Part shown: positions 1 through 9,609 of the stretch, one piece after another | Numbering within the stretch: the first letter of the stretch is position 1 | How the letters are laid out: the number at the start of each line of letters is the position of its first letter | Notes under the pieces: generated by a model | The model's database searches: none | Told to the model about the DNA's origin: nothing | Seen by the model: only the letters and a program-made list of their open reading frames with translations | Origin: Stenotrophomonas lacuserhaii | GTDB lineage: Bacteria > Pseudomonadota > Gammaproteobacteria > Xanthomonadales > Xanthomonadaceae | Length of the DNA stretch: 64,000 bases | NCBI RefSeq assembly: GCF_014836545.1 | Contig: NZ_JACSQS010000017.1 | Coordinates: 1 to 64,000 of the forward strand | Direction of reading: 5' to 3' | Made by a program: the position numbers and the translations under genes

Positions 1-49
<49 letters not shown>

Positions 50-138
50 CCAACCAGCAGCCCTGCAGCTTTTGACGTTGCTCCAGAAAGCGGAACGGCG
101 CCCGCAGGCGCCGTCCGATCAACCGTGTTCAAGCGAAA

Positions 139-966
139 TCAGAACTTCGCGTCGAACTCGGCGGCGTAGCCGGTGTTGACCAGTACCTTCTGCAGTGACT
201 CGGCCACCTTCAGGTTGCCGGCCACCACTTGATGGTTTTCCGGGCCGCGGTTGTCCATCCGGCCCAGCGTGGCGCCTTTGTAATCGCAGACCTTGCCGCC
301 GGCTTCGCGTACCAGCAGGATGCCAGCGGCGATGTCCCAGGACTTCACCCCGGCCTCGAAGTAGGCGTCGGCGCGGCCACAGGCCACGTAGGCCAGGTCC
401 AGCGCGGCCGAGCCGGTGCGACGCACGTCTTCAGCCTGCACCAGCAGCGTATCCACCGCCTTCAGCTGGGCGCTGGCGCGGGCGCGCTCGCGCGGGGCGA
501 AGCCGGTGTGGATCATCGTGCCTTCCAGATCCTTGCGGTCCGACACGCGGATGCGGCGGTCGTTGAACACCGCGCCAGCACCACGGCTGGCGGTGAACAG
601 TTCATTGCGCAGCGGATCGAAGATCACCGCATCGGTCGGCTCGCCGTTCTCCACCAGCGCGATGGATACGCAGTAGTGCGGGAAACCCCGCAGGTAGTTG
701 CTGGTGCCGTCCAGCGGGTCGATCACCCACATGTAGCGGTTGGCACCCTGGGTGCCACCTTCTTCGCCGATCACCCCGTATTCCGGGTAGGCGCGCTTGA
801 GTTCCTTGACGATGACCTTTTCCGCATCCGCATCGACCTCGCTCGCATAGTCCATGCGGCCCTTCTGCACCACGTTGAGCGCCTCGAGCTTGTTGATGTT
901 GCGCAACAACACGTTGCCGGCGAGGCGGGCGGCCTTGACCATGACGGTGACGGCGGGTTTCTGCAT
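139..966 (-). CDS. suhB: Inositol-1-monophosphatase family protein SuhB
   Basis: Mg-dependent phosphatase of the inositol monophosphatase fold; in E. coli SuhB also joins the NusA/NusG antitermination complex on rRNA operons. The 275-residue length is typical. Visible metal-site motifs are GEE around E68 and the family signature [11 protein letters not shown] with D83, D86 and T88; a second signature SWDIAAG lies near residue 210. The gene is divergent from trmJ with about 115 bases between them, an arrangement often seen in gammaproteobacteria. Whether inositol phosphate hydrolysis or the transcription role matters more here cannot be told from the sequence. Confidence 0.95.
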   Translation of the reverse strand: MQKPAVTVMVKAARLAGNVLLRNINKLEALNVVQKGRMDYASEVDADAEKVIVKELKRAYPEYGVIGEEGGTQGANRYMWVIDPLDGTSNYLRGFPHYCVSIALVENGEPTDAVIFDPLRNELFTASRGAGAVFNDRRIRVSDRKDLEGTMIHTGFAPRERARASAQLKAVDTLLVQAEDVRRTGSAALDLAYVACGRADAYFEAGVKSWDIAAGILLVREAGGKVCDYKGATLGRMDNRGPENHQVVAGNLKVAESLQKVLVNTGYAAEFDAKF

Positions 967-1082
967 GGCGGTAGCTCCCGGGAGGGCAGAGGGGGGGATC
1001 GGCGGGGGAAAAGAGCAGGTCCGGCGCAGTGGCCGGCCGCACAGTTTACCATTGCAGGCCGTCCAGCTCGACTATCGCGTTC

Positions 1083-1847
1083 ATGTCCGATCCATCCATT
1101 GCTTCCCGTATCCGTTTCGTCCTGGTCGGGACCCAGCATCCCGGCAACATGGGCGCCGCCGCGCGCGCCATGAAAACCATGGGCCTGGCCCGGCTGGTGC
1201 TGGTCGCCCCGGAAAAGCCGCTGGACGAAGATGCCTTCCGGCGTTCGGCCGGCGCCGAAGACGTGCTGGGCGACGCGCCGGTGGTGGCGACCCTGGCCGA
1301 TGCCGTGGCCGACTGCACCCTCGTGCTGGGCTGCACCGCGCGTGCGCGCCGGGTGCAGCTGGAAGAACTGCTGCCCACCGTGGCCGCCGCCCGGGTCGCG
1401 GCCAAGGCGGCCGAAGGCGCCGAAGTGGCGATCGTGTTCGGTCGTGAGCGCACCGGCCTGACCAACGAAGAGCTGCAGCTGTGCCATGCCGCAGTGCATA
1501 TCCCGTCCGATCCGGCGTTCAGCTCGTTGAACCTGGCCGCTGCGGTGCAGGTGCTGGCTTACGAGGTGCGCATGCGCCTGCTCGGCGATGCCGCCACGCC
1601 GGTGGCCGAGCCGGGGCTGCGTGAACAGCCGGCCAGCCATGAGCAGATGGAAAGCTTCTTCGGCCAGCTGGGCGAGACCCTGGACGAGATCGAATTCCAC
1701 AAGGGCCGGGCGCCGGAATCGGCGATGCGCAAACTGCGCCGGCTGTTCCTGCGCAGCGAACCCAGCGAGCAGGAAGTGCGGCTGCTGCGTGGGATCCTGG
1801 CCGACGCCCAGCGGATGGCCAGGATTGCGCACGGCGACAAAAAATAG
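1083..1847 (+). CDS. trmJ: tRNA (cytidine/uridine-2'-O-)-methyltransferase TrmJ
   Basis: SPOUT-class methyltransferase that 2'-O-methylates position 32 of certain tRNAs. The 254-residue protein starts MSDPSIASRIRFVLVGTQHP, with the family N-terminal G-T-x-H-P-G-N-M-G-A-A-A-R-A motif. The knotted SAM site is visible as IVFGRERTGLTNEEL (about residues 118-132) and SSLNLAAAVQVLAYE. A longer in-frame start at 1029 would add 18 residues without family similarity, so the ATG at 1083 is preferred. It is divergent from suhB. The C-terminal extension after residue 170 fits the family. Confidence 0.94.
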   Translation: MSDPSIASRIRFVLVGTQHPGNMGAAARAMKTMGLARLVLVAPEKPLDEDAFRRSAGAEDVLGDAPVVATLADAVADCTLVLGCTARARRVQLEELLPTVAAARVAAKAAEGAEVAIVFGRERTGLTNEELQLCHAAVHIPSDPAFSSLNLAAAVQVLAYEVRMRLLGDAATPVAEPGLREQPASHEQMESFFGQLGETLDEIEFHKGRAPESAMRKLRRLFLRSEPSEQEVRLLRGILADAQRMARIAHGDKK

Positions 1848-1905
1848 CCTGACGCAGTTCTCACTTTTTTCGGGTAGTCTTTCCCTTACATGACGGGGGA
1901 ACATC

Positions 1906-2859
1906 GTGAACGCTTGGCTGGGACGCATGCAGTGGGGACTGCTGGGCCTGGCGTGCCTGCTGATGGCAGGTGCGTGCATGGCCGCGTCGCCGGCGTCCAG
2001 CAGTGGACGCGCGGACCAGCGTCACGTGCTGGTGCTCGGCCGCATCAGCGATGACCCCAAGGCCCACTACGCGCAGCTGCAGCCGTTGCTCGACTATGTC
2101 GTGGCCCACATGCACGACCTGGGGATCACCGAAGGCCGCGTGTTGATGGCGCGCGATGCGCAGCAGATGGCCAGCTACCTGCGTCGCGGGCGCGTTGACT
2201 GGGTCACCGAAACGGCCAGCACCGCGGTGGCGCTGGGCCAGCGCGCCGATGCGCGGCCGCTGCTGCTGACCGAGCGCAGCGGGGTGCGCGAATACCACAG
2301 CGTGTTTTTCGTGCGCCGGCAGAGCCAGCTGCACCACTTGGCCGACCTGCGCGGGCATACCCTGGCCCTGCAGAATTCGGCCTCCACCAGCGCCTATCTG
2401 GTGCCGGCCATGACCCTGCTGGAGAACGGCCTGGTGCCGCAGATCCTGCAGGAGCCCGATGACACGCCCACCGCAGATGCGGTCGGTTACGTGTTCGCGC
2501 GCACCGAACTGAACATCGCCACCTTCGTGCAGAAGGGCATGGTCGATGCGGGCGCGGTGAGCAGCGTGGACTGGGACGACGAACGCCGGGTGCCGCCGTC
2601 ATTCAAGCATGATCTGCGGGTCATCCATCGTACTGCGCCGTATCCGCGTGCAGTGGAGGTGGTGCGCCCGGACCTGGATCGGCGCGTGCGCGATCGCCTG
2701 CAGCAGGTGTTGCTGGACGCCGCGCAGGATCCGCAGGCGAAGGATGCGTTGGCACGCTTTTTTGGTACATCCGGCTTCCATCGCGTTGATGCGCGGATGC
2801 TGCAGCGGCTGGATGATTTGAAACGAGGACTGGTACGCGTGCGGATGGAAGTGGAATGA
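1906..2859 (+). CDS. PhnD-like periplasmic substrate-binding protein, probable sensor partner of the next gene
   Basis: A 317-residue exported protein with a signal peptide (hydrophobic residues about 11-25, cleavage near ACMAA). The body resembles the phosphate/phosphonate/phosphite binding-protein family PhnD: a VLVLGRISDDPK strand, DWVTE motif, and LRGHTLALQNSASTSAYLVPAMTLLENGL near residues 150-175, where the S/T-rich stretch normally caps the bound anion. The start is GTG at 1906. There is no ABC permease or ATPase beside it; instead its stop overlaps the start of a membrane GGDEF/EAL enzyme by four bases (ATGA). A role as ligand-binding sensor for cyclic-di-GMP signalling is inferred from that context; the ligand is unknown. 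Confidence 0.8.
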   Translation: MNAWLGRMQWGLLGLACLLMAGACMAASPASSSGRADQRHVLVLGRISDDPKAHYAQLQPLLDYVVAHMHDLGITEGRVLMARDAQQMASYLRRGRVDWVTETASTAVALGQRADARPLLLTERSGVREYHSVFFVRRQSQLHHLADLRGHTLALQNSASTSAYLVPAMTLLENGLVPQILQEPDDTPTADAVGYVFARTELNIATFVQKGMVDAGAVSSVDWDDERRVPPSFKHDLRVIHRTAPYPRAVEVVRPDLDRRVRDRLQQVLLDAAQDPQAKDALARFFGTSGFHRVDARMLQRLDDLKRGLVRVRMEVE

Positions 2860-4988
2860 AGCGCCTGGGCTTGGGATCGGGAATGCAGGCGCGCTTCGTG
2901 CTGGCGATGGGCGGGGCGATGCTGGTGGTGGTGGCCATCCTGGCGGTGCTGCTGGGACGGCAGGCGGCGACACAGCGGGAAGTGACCCGGCTCAGTGGCA
3001 CGGTGATCCACGAACTGTTCGACCGCAGCATGCGCAGCCGCGGTGAAACGATGGCCCGTGAACTGGCCGATGCGCTGTCCAATCCGCTGTACTACAACGA
3101 CCTGGAGCAGGTCGGGTCGCTGGTGCGCAACGTGTCGCGGCAACGTGCGGTGGGTTACGTGCTGGTGTTCGATGCCAAGGGCCGCCTGCTGCACGACGGG
3201 TCGGTCGGGGTGACGGGCTACGGGCGTGCGATGACCGACCCGCTCGCTGCCAGGGCGGTGGCCGCCAAGGGTGCGCTGGTGCAGGAATCGCCCAAGGTGC
3301 TTGAGAACAGCATGCCGATCATGGTCGGCAACCAGCGCCTGGGCGGGGTGCGCGTGGGCATTTCGTTGAAGGACGTGCAGGTGCTGGAGGCACAGGCCAG
3401 CCAGACCCTGGCGCAGCGGCTGGAACAGGTCGGCACCCGCCACCTTGGCTGGTTGCTGCTGATGCTGGCCTTGCTGGTGGCGATCGGGGTGGCGGTGGTG
3501 CTGTACGTGCAGCGCACCCTGGTCACGCCGATCCGTGGGCTGGCGATGGCGGCGCGGCAGATCGAGGCCGGCGACTACCAGGTGCCACTGCGCGAGAACC
3601 ATCGCGATGACGAAGTCGGCGAGCTGGTGCGTGCCTTCGCGCGGATGCGCGATGCCATCGCCCGGCATGACCGCGAAGTGCGGCACATGGCCTATACCGA
3701 TGCACTGACCGGCTTGACCAATCGGCTGGCGTTCCGCGAGGCGCTCGACCATCGGCTGATGGCGGCACGCGCCTCGGGCCACCAGTTGGCGTTGCTGTTT
3801 GCCGACATGGATGATTTCAAGCGGGTCAACGACACGCTGGGCCATGAAGCCGGCGATGAGGCGCTGCTGCAGTTCGTGCAGCGCATCAGCGAGGCGGTGG
3901 CCACGGCGGGCGGCGACGAGGCCCTGCTGGCGCGTTTCGGCGGCGACGAATTCGTGATCCTGCTGGCTGAAGGCGATGTCGCCGCGCAGGCGCGCGAGCT
4001 GGCCGACCTGCTGGTGCGCGAGCTGGGCAAGCCGCTGTGCGTTCAGGGCCGCGAGCTGTTCCTCGGGGCGTCGATCGGCGTCACCCTGTTCCCCGATGAT
4101 GCCGCCGATGCGACCACCCTGTTGAAGAACGGCGACATCGCCATGTACCAGGCCAAGATGGCCGGCAAGAACTGCCATCGTTACTACAGCCGGGCCATGG
4201 ACCACGCGGTGGAGCGCCGCGTGCACATGGAGCAGGAGCTGCGCGGTGCCTGGGAACGCGGCGAGCTGCGGCTGGCCTACCAGCCGATCTTCCGCACCCG
4301 CGACCGGCGCATGGTCGGGGTGGAAGTGCTGTTGCGCTGGCAGCACCCCACGCTGGGCACGATCCCGCCGTCGGTGTTCATCGAAGTGGCCGAGCAGAGT
4401 GGGTTGATCGAAGTGATAGGCCCCAAGGTGCTGCGCGCGGCCTGCATGGAGGCCGCGCAGTGGCCGCGCAATGTCGACGGCGAGGGGCTGTTCGTGTCGG
4501 TCAACGTGTCATCCCGGCAGCTGCGCGGCGGCGAACTGCCGGACCTGGTCGCGCAGTGCCTGCACGAGTCCGGGCTACCGGCTTCGCGCCTGCACCTGGA
4601 GCTGACCGAAACCGCAGTGATCGGCGATGAGATGCTGGCCGCGCAGCTGCTGGACAAGCTGCACCGCACCGGGGTGAAGGTCTGGCTGGATGACTTCGGT
4701 ACCGGGTTCTCCGGGCTCAGCCACCTGCGTCAGGTGCCGGTGGACGGGGTGAAGATCGACAAGAGTTTCGTCGCTGACATGCAACGCGACCCGGATGACC
4801 TGGCACTGACCACCGCGATCATCGCCATGGCCCACGCGCTGGGGATCACCGTGGTGGCTGAAGGCATCGAACAGGAAGTGCAGTTCGACCTGCTCAGCCA
4901 GCGCGGCTGTGACCTCGCCCAGGGCTACTGGCTGAGCCACCCGGTCACCGCCACTGCGGTGGTGCAGATGATCGAATCCGGCGCCTGA
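2856..4988 (+). CDS. Membrane-bound diguanylate cyclase/phosphodiesterase (HAMP-GGDEF-EAL)
   Basis: A 710-residue inner-membrane protein that should make and/or break cyclic-di-GMP. Segments in order: TM1 about 16-34, periplasmic region 35-196, TM2 197-217, HAMP about 218-272, GGDEF domain with intact GGDEF at 362-366, and EAL domain. No RxxD inhibitory site is present five residues before GGDEF. The EAL signature reads EVL (490-492), a common active variant; other catalytic residues are present: ExTE near 582-585, DDFGTG 612-617, K633/K636, E669 and Q689. Both activities are therefore possible. The gene overlaps the PhnD-like gene upstream, so the periplasmic partner probably controls it. 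Confidence 0.93.
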   Translation: MKRLGLGSGMQARFVLAMGGAMLVVVAILAVLLGRQAATQREVTRLSGTVIHELFDRSMRSRGETMARELADALSNPLYYNDLEQVGSLVRNVSRQRAVGYVLVFDAKGRLLHDGSVGVTGYGRAMTDPLAARAVAAKGALVQESPKVLENSMPIMVGNQRLGGVRVGISLKDVQVLEAQASQTLAQRLEQVGTRHLGWLLLMLALLVAIGVAVVLYVQRTLVTPIRGLAMAARQIEAGDYQVPLRENHRDDEVGELVRAFARMRDAIARHDREVRHMAYTDALTGLTNRLAFREALDHRLMAARASGHQLALLFADMDDFKRVNDTLGHEAGDEALLQFVQRISEAVATAGGDEALLARFGGDEFVILLAEGDVAAQARELADLLVRELGKPLCVQGRELFLGASIGVTLFPDDAADATTLLKNGDIAMYQAKMAGKNCHRYYSRAMDHAVERRVHMEQELRGAWERGELRLAYQPIFRTRDRRMVGVEVLLRWQHPTLGTIPPSVFIEVAEQSGLIEVIGPKVLRAACMEAAQWPRNVDGEGLFVSVNVSSRQLRGGELPDLVAQCLHESGLPASRLHLELTETAVIGDEMLAAQLLDKLHRTGVKVWLDDFGTGFSGLSHLRQVPVDGVKIDKSFVADMQRDPDDLALTTAIIAMAHALGITVVAEGIEQEVQFDLLSQRGCDLAQGYWLSHPVTATAVVQMIESGA

Positions 4989-4995
4989 TTTCCCG

Positions 4996-6024
4996 CTACA
5001 CCGGGCGCTTGCTGGGGTCGCCGGGAAGTTCGCGGACCAGTTTGGGGACCAGGTAGCCGGACAGGCGCGCGGTCAGTGCGGCGATCAGGGCCTTGGCCGT
5101 TGCATCGTCCACTTCGAAGTGGGCCACGCCCTCCACGCGATCCAGCTGGTAGAGGTAGTAGGGCATCACGCCGGCGGCGAAGCTGCGTTCGCTCAGCGCC
5201 GCCAGGGCGTCTTCGCTGTCGTTGACCCCGCGCAGCAGCACTGCCTGGTTCAGCAGCTGCGCGCCGGCCGCGCGCAGGCGCGCCAATGCGGCATCCACGC
5301 TGGCATCGAACTCATTGGCATGGTTGGCGTGGATCACGAAGGCCAGCGGCCACGGCAGGCTGCCCAGCCAGGCCACGAGGTCTTCGTCAACGCGCTCGGG
5401 CAGCACCACCGGAAGGCGGCTGTGGATGCGCAGTCGGCGCAGGTGCGGGATGGCGCGCAGGGCATCGGTCAGCTCCACCAGCTTGTGCGTGGCCAGTGAC
5501 AGGGGATCCCCACCGGACAGGATCACTTCGTCGATGCCCGGGTCTTCGGCGACCGCCCGCACCGCGTCCTGCCAGCCCCCCTTGGCGGCGTTTTCGGTGC
5601 CGTAGTCGAAGTGGCGGCGGAAGCAGTAACGGCAGTTGATCGCGCAGCTGCCGGTGGTCACCAGCAGCGCGCGGCCACGGTATTTCTGGATGACCCCGGT
5701 GGCCTTCTTTGCCGCGCCGTCGCCGACCGCATCCAGGCTGAAGCCGGGCACCTGGCGCATTTCGGCGTCGATCGGGAGCACCTGGCGCAGCAGTGGATCG
5801 TGCGGGTCGCCATGCCGCATGCGGGCCACGAACCCTTCCGGGACGCGCTGTGCGAACTGCTGCAGGGCCGCCTCCGAAACGCCCAGCGCCGCAGGCTCCA
5901 GCCCGAGCCGTGACAGCAGTTCGGCCGGGTCGCGTATCGCCTGGCGCCAGAGCTGCTGCCAGCGGGCGGAAACGGGGCGGTGAGCGGCGGAGAGCTGCAT
6001 GGACAGGGGGCCTGCGGTTATCAT
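4996..6024 (-). CDS. epmB: EF-P (R)-beta-lysylation protein EpmB (lysine 2,3-aminomutase family radical SAM enzyme)
   Basis: Radical SAM/PLP enzyme that isomerises alpha-lysine to (R)-beta-lysine for attachment to elongation factor P. The 342-residue protein has the radical SAM cluster motif CxxxCxxC at C127, C131 and C134 ([14 protein letters not shown]) and the family segment [11 protein letters not shown]. It is divergent from efp, about 96 bases away, which supports EpmB rather than a catabolic aminomutase. EpmA, which attaches the lysine, is not in the window. ATG 6024 is used; ATG 6000 is an alternative eight residues in, and neither has a strong ribosome binding site. Confidence 0.93.
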   Translation of the reverse strand: MITAGPLSMQLSAAHRPVSARWQQLWRQAIRDPAELLSRLGLEPAALGVSEAALQQFAQRVPEGFVARMRHGDPHDPLLRQVLPIDAEMRQVPGFSLDAVGDGAAKKATGVIQKYRGRALLVTTGSCAINCRYCFRRHFDYGTENAAKGGWQDAVRAVAEDPGIDEVILSGGDPLSLATHKLVELTDALRAIPHLRRLRIHSRLPVVLPERVDEDLVAWLGSLPWPLAFVIHANHANEFDASVDAALARLRAAGAQLLNQAVLLRGVNDSEDALAALSERSFAAGVMPYYLYQLDRVEGVAHFEVDDATAKALIAALTARLSGYLVPKLVRELPGDPSKRPV

Positions 6025-6040
6025 GGGGGCATAAATCAGT

Positions 6041-6061
6041 GCCCACCGTCCTGCGGTGGGC
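6041..6061 (+). promoter_or_regulatory. Hairpin between epmB and efp, in the efp leader
   Basis: GCCCACCG and CGGTGGGC form an eight-pair stem with a five-base loop, followed by TTTCC. It sits about 60 bases before the efp start codon and just upstream of the epmB start. It could be a leader structure or weak attenuator; the following T-run is too short to call a terminator. Confidence 0.4.
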
Positions 6062-6120
6062 TTTCCATTCTATCCGGCTCGCCGCGCATGCGGCGGTTTC
6101 GCCATTTGAGGAGCTTGAGC

Positions 6121-6687
6121 ATGGCCACTGCGGGCATGAACGATGTCAAGAACGGGATGAAGATCCTGGTCAACAATGAACCGGCCGTCATCTCGGAAAC
6201 CGAGTTCATCAAGCCGGGCAAGGGCCAGGCCTTCACCCGCGTGCGCTACCGCTTCATCAAGTCCGGCCGCACCGTGGAAATGACCATGAAGGCCACCGAT
6301 GACGTCGAAGTGGCCGACGTTGTCGATACCAACATGAACTACATGTACAGCGACGGCGAGTACTGGCACTTCATGGACCCCGAATCCTTCGAGCAGGTGC
6401 AGGCCGACAAGGCGGGCATGGGCGGCGCGGAGAAGTGGCTGAAGGGCGAAGAGTCCTGCATCGTGACCCTGTGGAACGGCTCGCCGATCTTCGTGCAGCC
6501 GCCGAACTTCGTTGAGCTGAAGATCACCGAGACCGATCCGGGTGTGCGCGGTGACACCTCCGGCGGCGGCGGCAAGCCGGCCACGCTGGAAACCGGCGCG
6601 GTGGTCCGCGTTCCGCTGTTCGTGAACCAGGACGAGATCATCAAGGTCGACACCCGCTCGGGCGAATACTCCGCGCGCGTGAAGTAA
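6121..6687 (+). CDS. efp: Elongation factor P
   Basis: Translation factor that rescues ribosomes stalled at proline runs. The 188-residue length is that of bacterial EF-P. The KPGKGQA loop places the modified lysine at K34, matching the position lysylated in E. coli, and the divergent epmB agrees with beta-lysyl modification. The start ATG 6121 follows GAGGAG at a good distance; longer in-frame starts upstream are not supported. The C-terminal signature [22 protein letters not shown] is intact. Confidence 0.98.
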   Translation: MATAGMNDVKNGMKILVNNEPAVISETEFIKPGKGQAFTRVRYRFIKSGRTVEMTMKATDDVEVADVVDTNMNYMYSDGEYWHFMDPESFEQVQADKAGMGGAEKWLKGEESCIVTLWNGSPIFVQPPNFVELKITETDPGVRGDTSGGGGKPATLETGAVVRVPLFVNQDEIIKVDTRSGEYSARVK

Positions 6688-6706
6688 TCCGGCGCAGCCG
6701 ATTACG

Positions 6707-6780
6707 GTAGGGACGGCCGCTGGCCGTCCGCTCCCGGCGTTACGTGGGGGCCGGCCGATGGCCGTCTCCACGGCCGACCC
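6707..6780 (+). repeat. SMAG/REP-like intergenic stem-loops
   Basis: GTAG followed by GGACGGCC-GCT-GGCCGTCC forms an eight-pair stem (6707-6730); a second GC-rich imperfect inverted repeat follows to about 6780. This fits the GTAG-headed REP elements known from Stenotrophomonas. It lies between efp and mtaD and may protect the efp mRNA end. Confidence 0.6.
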
Positions 6781-6804
6781 GCCGCCCCCGCCAAGTGAGT
6801 CCGC

Positions 6805-8148
6805 ATGACCGACACCGCACGCACCCCCGAAGCCTGTGACCTGCTGATCGAAGCCGGTTACGTGGTCCCGATCGAGCCGCATGCGGTGGTGCTGGAAGAC
6901 CATGCCGTGGCCGTGCGCAATGGCGAGATCATCGCGGTCCTGCCGCGCAGCCAGGCGCGCGAGCGCTTCAATGCCGCCCAGGTGGTCAGCCGACCCGAGG
7001 CCGCGCTGATGCCGGGCCTGGTCAATGCGCACACCCACAACCCGATGACCCTTCTGCGCGGGGTGGCCGACGACCTGCCGCTGATGACGTGGCTGCAGCA
7101 GCACATCTGGCCGGTGGAAGCGGCGGTGATCGGGCCCGAATTCGTGGCCGACGGCACCACCCTGGCGATCGCCGAGATGCTGCGTGGTGGCACCACCTGC
7201 GCCAACGAAAACTACTTCTTCGGCGACGTGCAGGCAGCGGTCTACAAGAAGCACGGCTTCCGCGCGCTGGTCGGCGCGGTGATCATCGATTTCCCCACCG
7301 CCTGGGCGAAGAGTGATGACGAGTACTTCGCCAGGGCCGGCGAGCTGCACGACCAGTGGCGCAACGATCCGCTGATCGGCACCGCGTTCGCCCCGCATGC
7401 GCCGTATACGGTCAACGATGCGAACTTCGAGCGCGTGCGCATGCTGTCCGACCAGCTGGACATGCAGGTGCACCTGCACACGCACGAGACCGCGCAGGAA
7501 ATCAGCGATTCGATCACCCTGCACGGGCAGCGTCCGCTGGCTCGGCTGGATCGCCTCGGCCTGGTCAACGACCGCCTGATCGCCGTGCACATGACCCAGC
7601 TGACCGAGGCGGAGATCCACCTGTGCGCCGAGCGCGGCGTCAGCGTGGTGCATTGCCCGGAATCCAACCTCAAGCTGGCGTCCGGCTTCTGCCCGGCCTG
7701 CGCGCTGCAGCGCGCCGGGGTGAACCTGGCCATCGGTACCGATGGCTGCGCCAGCAACAACGACCTGGACATGTTCAGCGAGAACCGCACGGCGGCGATC
7801 CTGGCCAAGGCCGTGGCCAATGATGCGACCGCCCTGGATGCGGCCAGCACGCTGCGCGCGTCCACGCTGGGCGGCGCACGCGCGCTGGGCTTCGGCGAGC
7901 GCATCGGTTCGATCGAAGTCGGCAAGCAGGCCGACCTGGTCTGCGTGGACCTGTCAGCGCTGGAAACCCAGCCGTTGCACAACGTGCTGTCGCAGCTGGT
8001 GTATGCCACCGGTCGCCAGCAGGTGAGCGATGTGTGGATCGCCGGCCAGCCCAAGCTGGTGCAGCGCGAACTGGTCGGCATGGACCTGCCGGGCATCATC
8101 GCCAACGCGCGCCAGTGGCGCGAGCGCATCCGTCACGTGCGTGCCTGA
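6805..8148 (+). CDS. mtaD: 5-methylthioadenosine/S-adenosylhomocysteine deaminase (TRZ/ATZ family amidohydrolase)
   Basis: Metal-dependent amidohydrolase of 447 residues expected to deaminate methylthioadenosine or S-adenosylhomocysteine. Visible metal motifs are HTH (H76, H78) in PGLVNAHTHNP, a VHLHTHET segment near 225, VHCPESNLKLASG, and the late aspartate in GTDGCASNNDLDM. The next genes are ubiG and a HAD phosphatase; P. aeruginosa has the same order (MTA deaminase PA3170, ubiG, mupP), which supports the call. SAH is a product of the UbiG methyltransferase reaction, so the pairing makes sense. Other purine-like substrates cannot be excluded. Confidence 0.88.
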   Translation: MTDTARTPEACDLLIEAGYVVPIEPHAVVLEDHAVAVRNGEIIAVLPRSQARERFNAAQVVSRPEAALMPGLVNAHTHNPMTLLRGVADDLPLMTWLQQHIWPVEAAVIGPEFVADGTTLAIAEMLRGGTTCANENYFFGDVQAAVYKKHGFRALVGAVIIDFPTAWAKSDDEYFARAGELHDQWRNDPLIGTAFAPHAPYTVNDANFERVRMLSDQLDMQVHLHTHETAQEISDSITLHGQRPLARLDRLGLVNDRLIAVHMTQLTEAEIHLCAERGVSVVHCPESNLKLASGFCPACALQRAGVNLAIGTDGCASNNDLDMFSENRTAAILAKAVANDATALDAASTLRASTLGGARALGFGERIGSIEVGKQADLVCVDLSALETQPLHNVLSQLVYATGRQQVSDVWIAGQPKLVQRELVGMDLPGIIANARQWRERIRHVRA

Positions 8149-8190
8149 TCCATCCCATCCGCGCGCCCCCCGGCGCCGCAAGGACACCTC

Positions 8191-8907
8191 ATGAACGCCC
8201 CGAATGTTTCTTCCAATTTCGACCAGGCCGAGCTGGACAAGTTCGCCGCCCTGGCCAACCGCTGGTGGGATGCCGACGGTCCGCAGAAGCCGCTGCATGC
8301 GCTCAACCCGGTGCGCCTGAAGTATGTCGCCGACCGGGCACCACTGCGCGGACTGCGCGTGCTGGACATCGGCTGCGGTGGCGGCCTGCTCAGCGAGGCG
8401 CTCGCCCAGGCCGGTGCCGAAGTAACTGCCATCGACCTGGCGCCGGAGCTGGTCAAGGTGGCGCGCCTGCACGCTCTGGAAAGCGGCGTGAGCGTGGACT
8501 ACCGGGTACAGGCTGCCGAGGACCTGGCCGCTGAGCAGCCGGAAAGCTTTGATGTGGTGACCTGCATGGAAATGCTGGAACACGTGCCGGACCCCGGTGC
8601 GATCATCGAAGCCTGCAAGCGCCTGCTGAAACCCGGCGGCCAGCTGTTCCTGTCCACCATCAACCGCACCGCCGCCGCCTTCGCGGTGGCGATCGTGGGC
8701 GCCGAGTATGTGGCGCGGCTGCTGCCCAAGGGCACCCATCACTACCAGGAATTCATCACCCCGGCCGAGCTGTCGCGCTGGCTGCGCGAGGCTGACCTGC
8801 AGCTGCAGGACGTCAGCGGCATGGCCTACGAGCCATGGCGAAACCGCGCCCGGTTGTCCAGCCGGACCGACATCAACTACCTCGCCCACGCGACCAGGCC
8901 GGCATGA
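8191..8907 (+). CDS. ubiG: Ubiquinone biosynthesis O-methyltransferase UbiG
   Basis: SAM-dependent enzyme doing both O-methylations in ubiquinone synthesis. The 238-residue length is typical. Motifs: [19 protein letters not shown] (UbiG N-terminus), SAM motif [14 protein letters not shown] near 56-68, [11 protein letters not shown], and the C-terminal [11 protein letters not shown]. The ATG at 8191 follows AAGGAC. The end overlaps the next start by four bases. Confidence 0.97.
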   Translation: MNAPNVSSNFDQAELDKFAALANRWWDADGPQKPLHALNPVRLKYVADRAPLRGLRVLDIGCGGGLLSEALAQAGAEVTAIDLAPELVKVARLHALESGVSVDYRVQAAEDLAAEQPESFDVVTCMEMLEHVPDPGAIIEACKRLLKPGGQLFLSTINRTAAAFAVAIVGAEYVARLLPKGTHHYQEFITPAELSRWLREADLQLQDVSGMAYEPWRNRARLSSRTDINYLAHATRPA

Positions 8908-9599
8908 CCGCAGTGCGCTTCCCGCCCGCGGTGCTGTTCGACCTGGACGGTACCCTGCTGGACAGCGCGCCGGATTTCGTCGCCACCGCCGGCGACATGC
9001 TGGCCGCCCGCGGTCGGCCGCCGGTGTCCCTGGAAGTGCTTCGCCCGGTGGTGTCCAAGGGCTCGCGTGCGATGCTGGCCGCTGCCTTCCCGGACCTGCC
9101 CGACGACCAGCGCGATGCGCTGGTTCCGGAATTCCTGCAGCGCTACGAAGCCCTGATCGGCCGGCATGCAACGCTGTTCGACGGCGTGGCGGGCATGCTC
9201 GCCGCGCTGGATGCCGCCGACGTGCGCTGGGGCATCGTCACCAACAAGCCCGAATACCTGGCGCGGCTGATCCTGCCGCAGCATGGCTGGCAGGCACGCT
9301 GTGCGGTGCTGGTTGGCGGCGATTCGCTGCCCGAGCGCAAGCCGCACCCGATGCCGCTGCTGCATGCCGCGCAGGCGATCGGCATTGCACCGTGGCAGTG
9401 TGTGTACGTCGGCGATGACGAGCGTGACATCATCGCCGCGCGCGCTGCCGGAATGCCTTCGGTCGCCGCGTTGTGGGGCTATCGCCTGGCGGAGGACGAC
9501 CCGGCCAGCTGGAATGCCGATGTCGTGCTTGACGATGCGCACTCGCTGCAGCAGGCCAGCCGCTGGCCGACCCTCCCGGCACCGCCGGTCAAGAATTGA
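8904..9599 (+). CDS. HAD-family phosphatase, MupP/phosphoglycolate phosphatase type
   Basis: A 231-residue HAD hydrolase with all four motifs: [10 protein letters not shown] (motif I, nucleophile D14), the I/VTNK of motif II, the lysine in ERKPHPMPL, and VGDDERDI (motif IV). The start is the ATG at 8904, inside the ubiG stop (ATGA); the longer in-frame start at 8835 would overlap ubiG deeply. Proteins of this type next to ubiG in Pseudomonas are MupP, the N-acetylmuramic acid 6-phosphate phosphatase of cell-wall recycling, whose loss affects beta-lactamase induction. Phosphoglycolate phosphatase is the alternative. Confidence 0.85.
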   Translation: MTAVRFPPAVLFDLDGTLLDSAPDFVATAGDMLAARGRPPVSLEVLRPVVSKGSRAMLAAAFPDLPDDQRDALVPEFLQRYEALIGRHATLFDGVAGMLAALDAADVRWGIVTNKPEYLARLILPQHGWQARCAVLVGGDSLPERKPHPMPLLHAAQAIGIAPWQCVYVGDDERDIIAARAAGMPSVAALWGYRLAEDDPASWNADVVLDDAHSLQQASRWPTLPAPPVKN

Positions 9600-9609
9600 A
9601 GGATACGTA

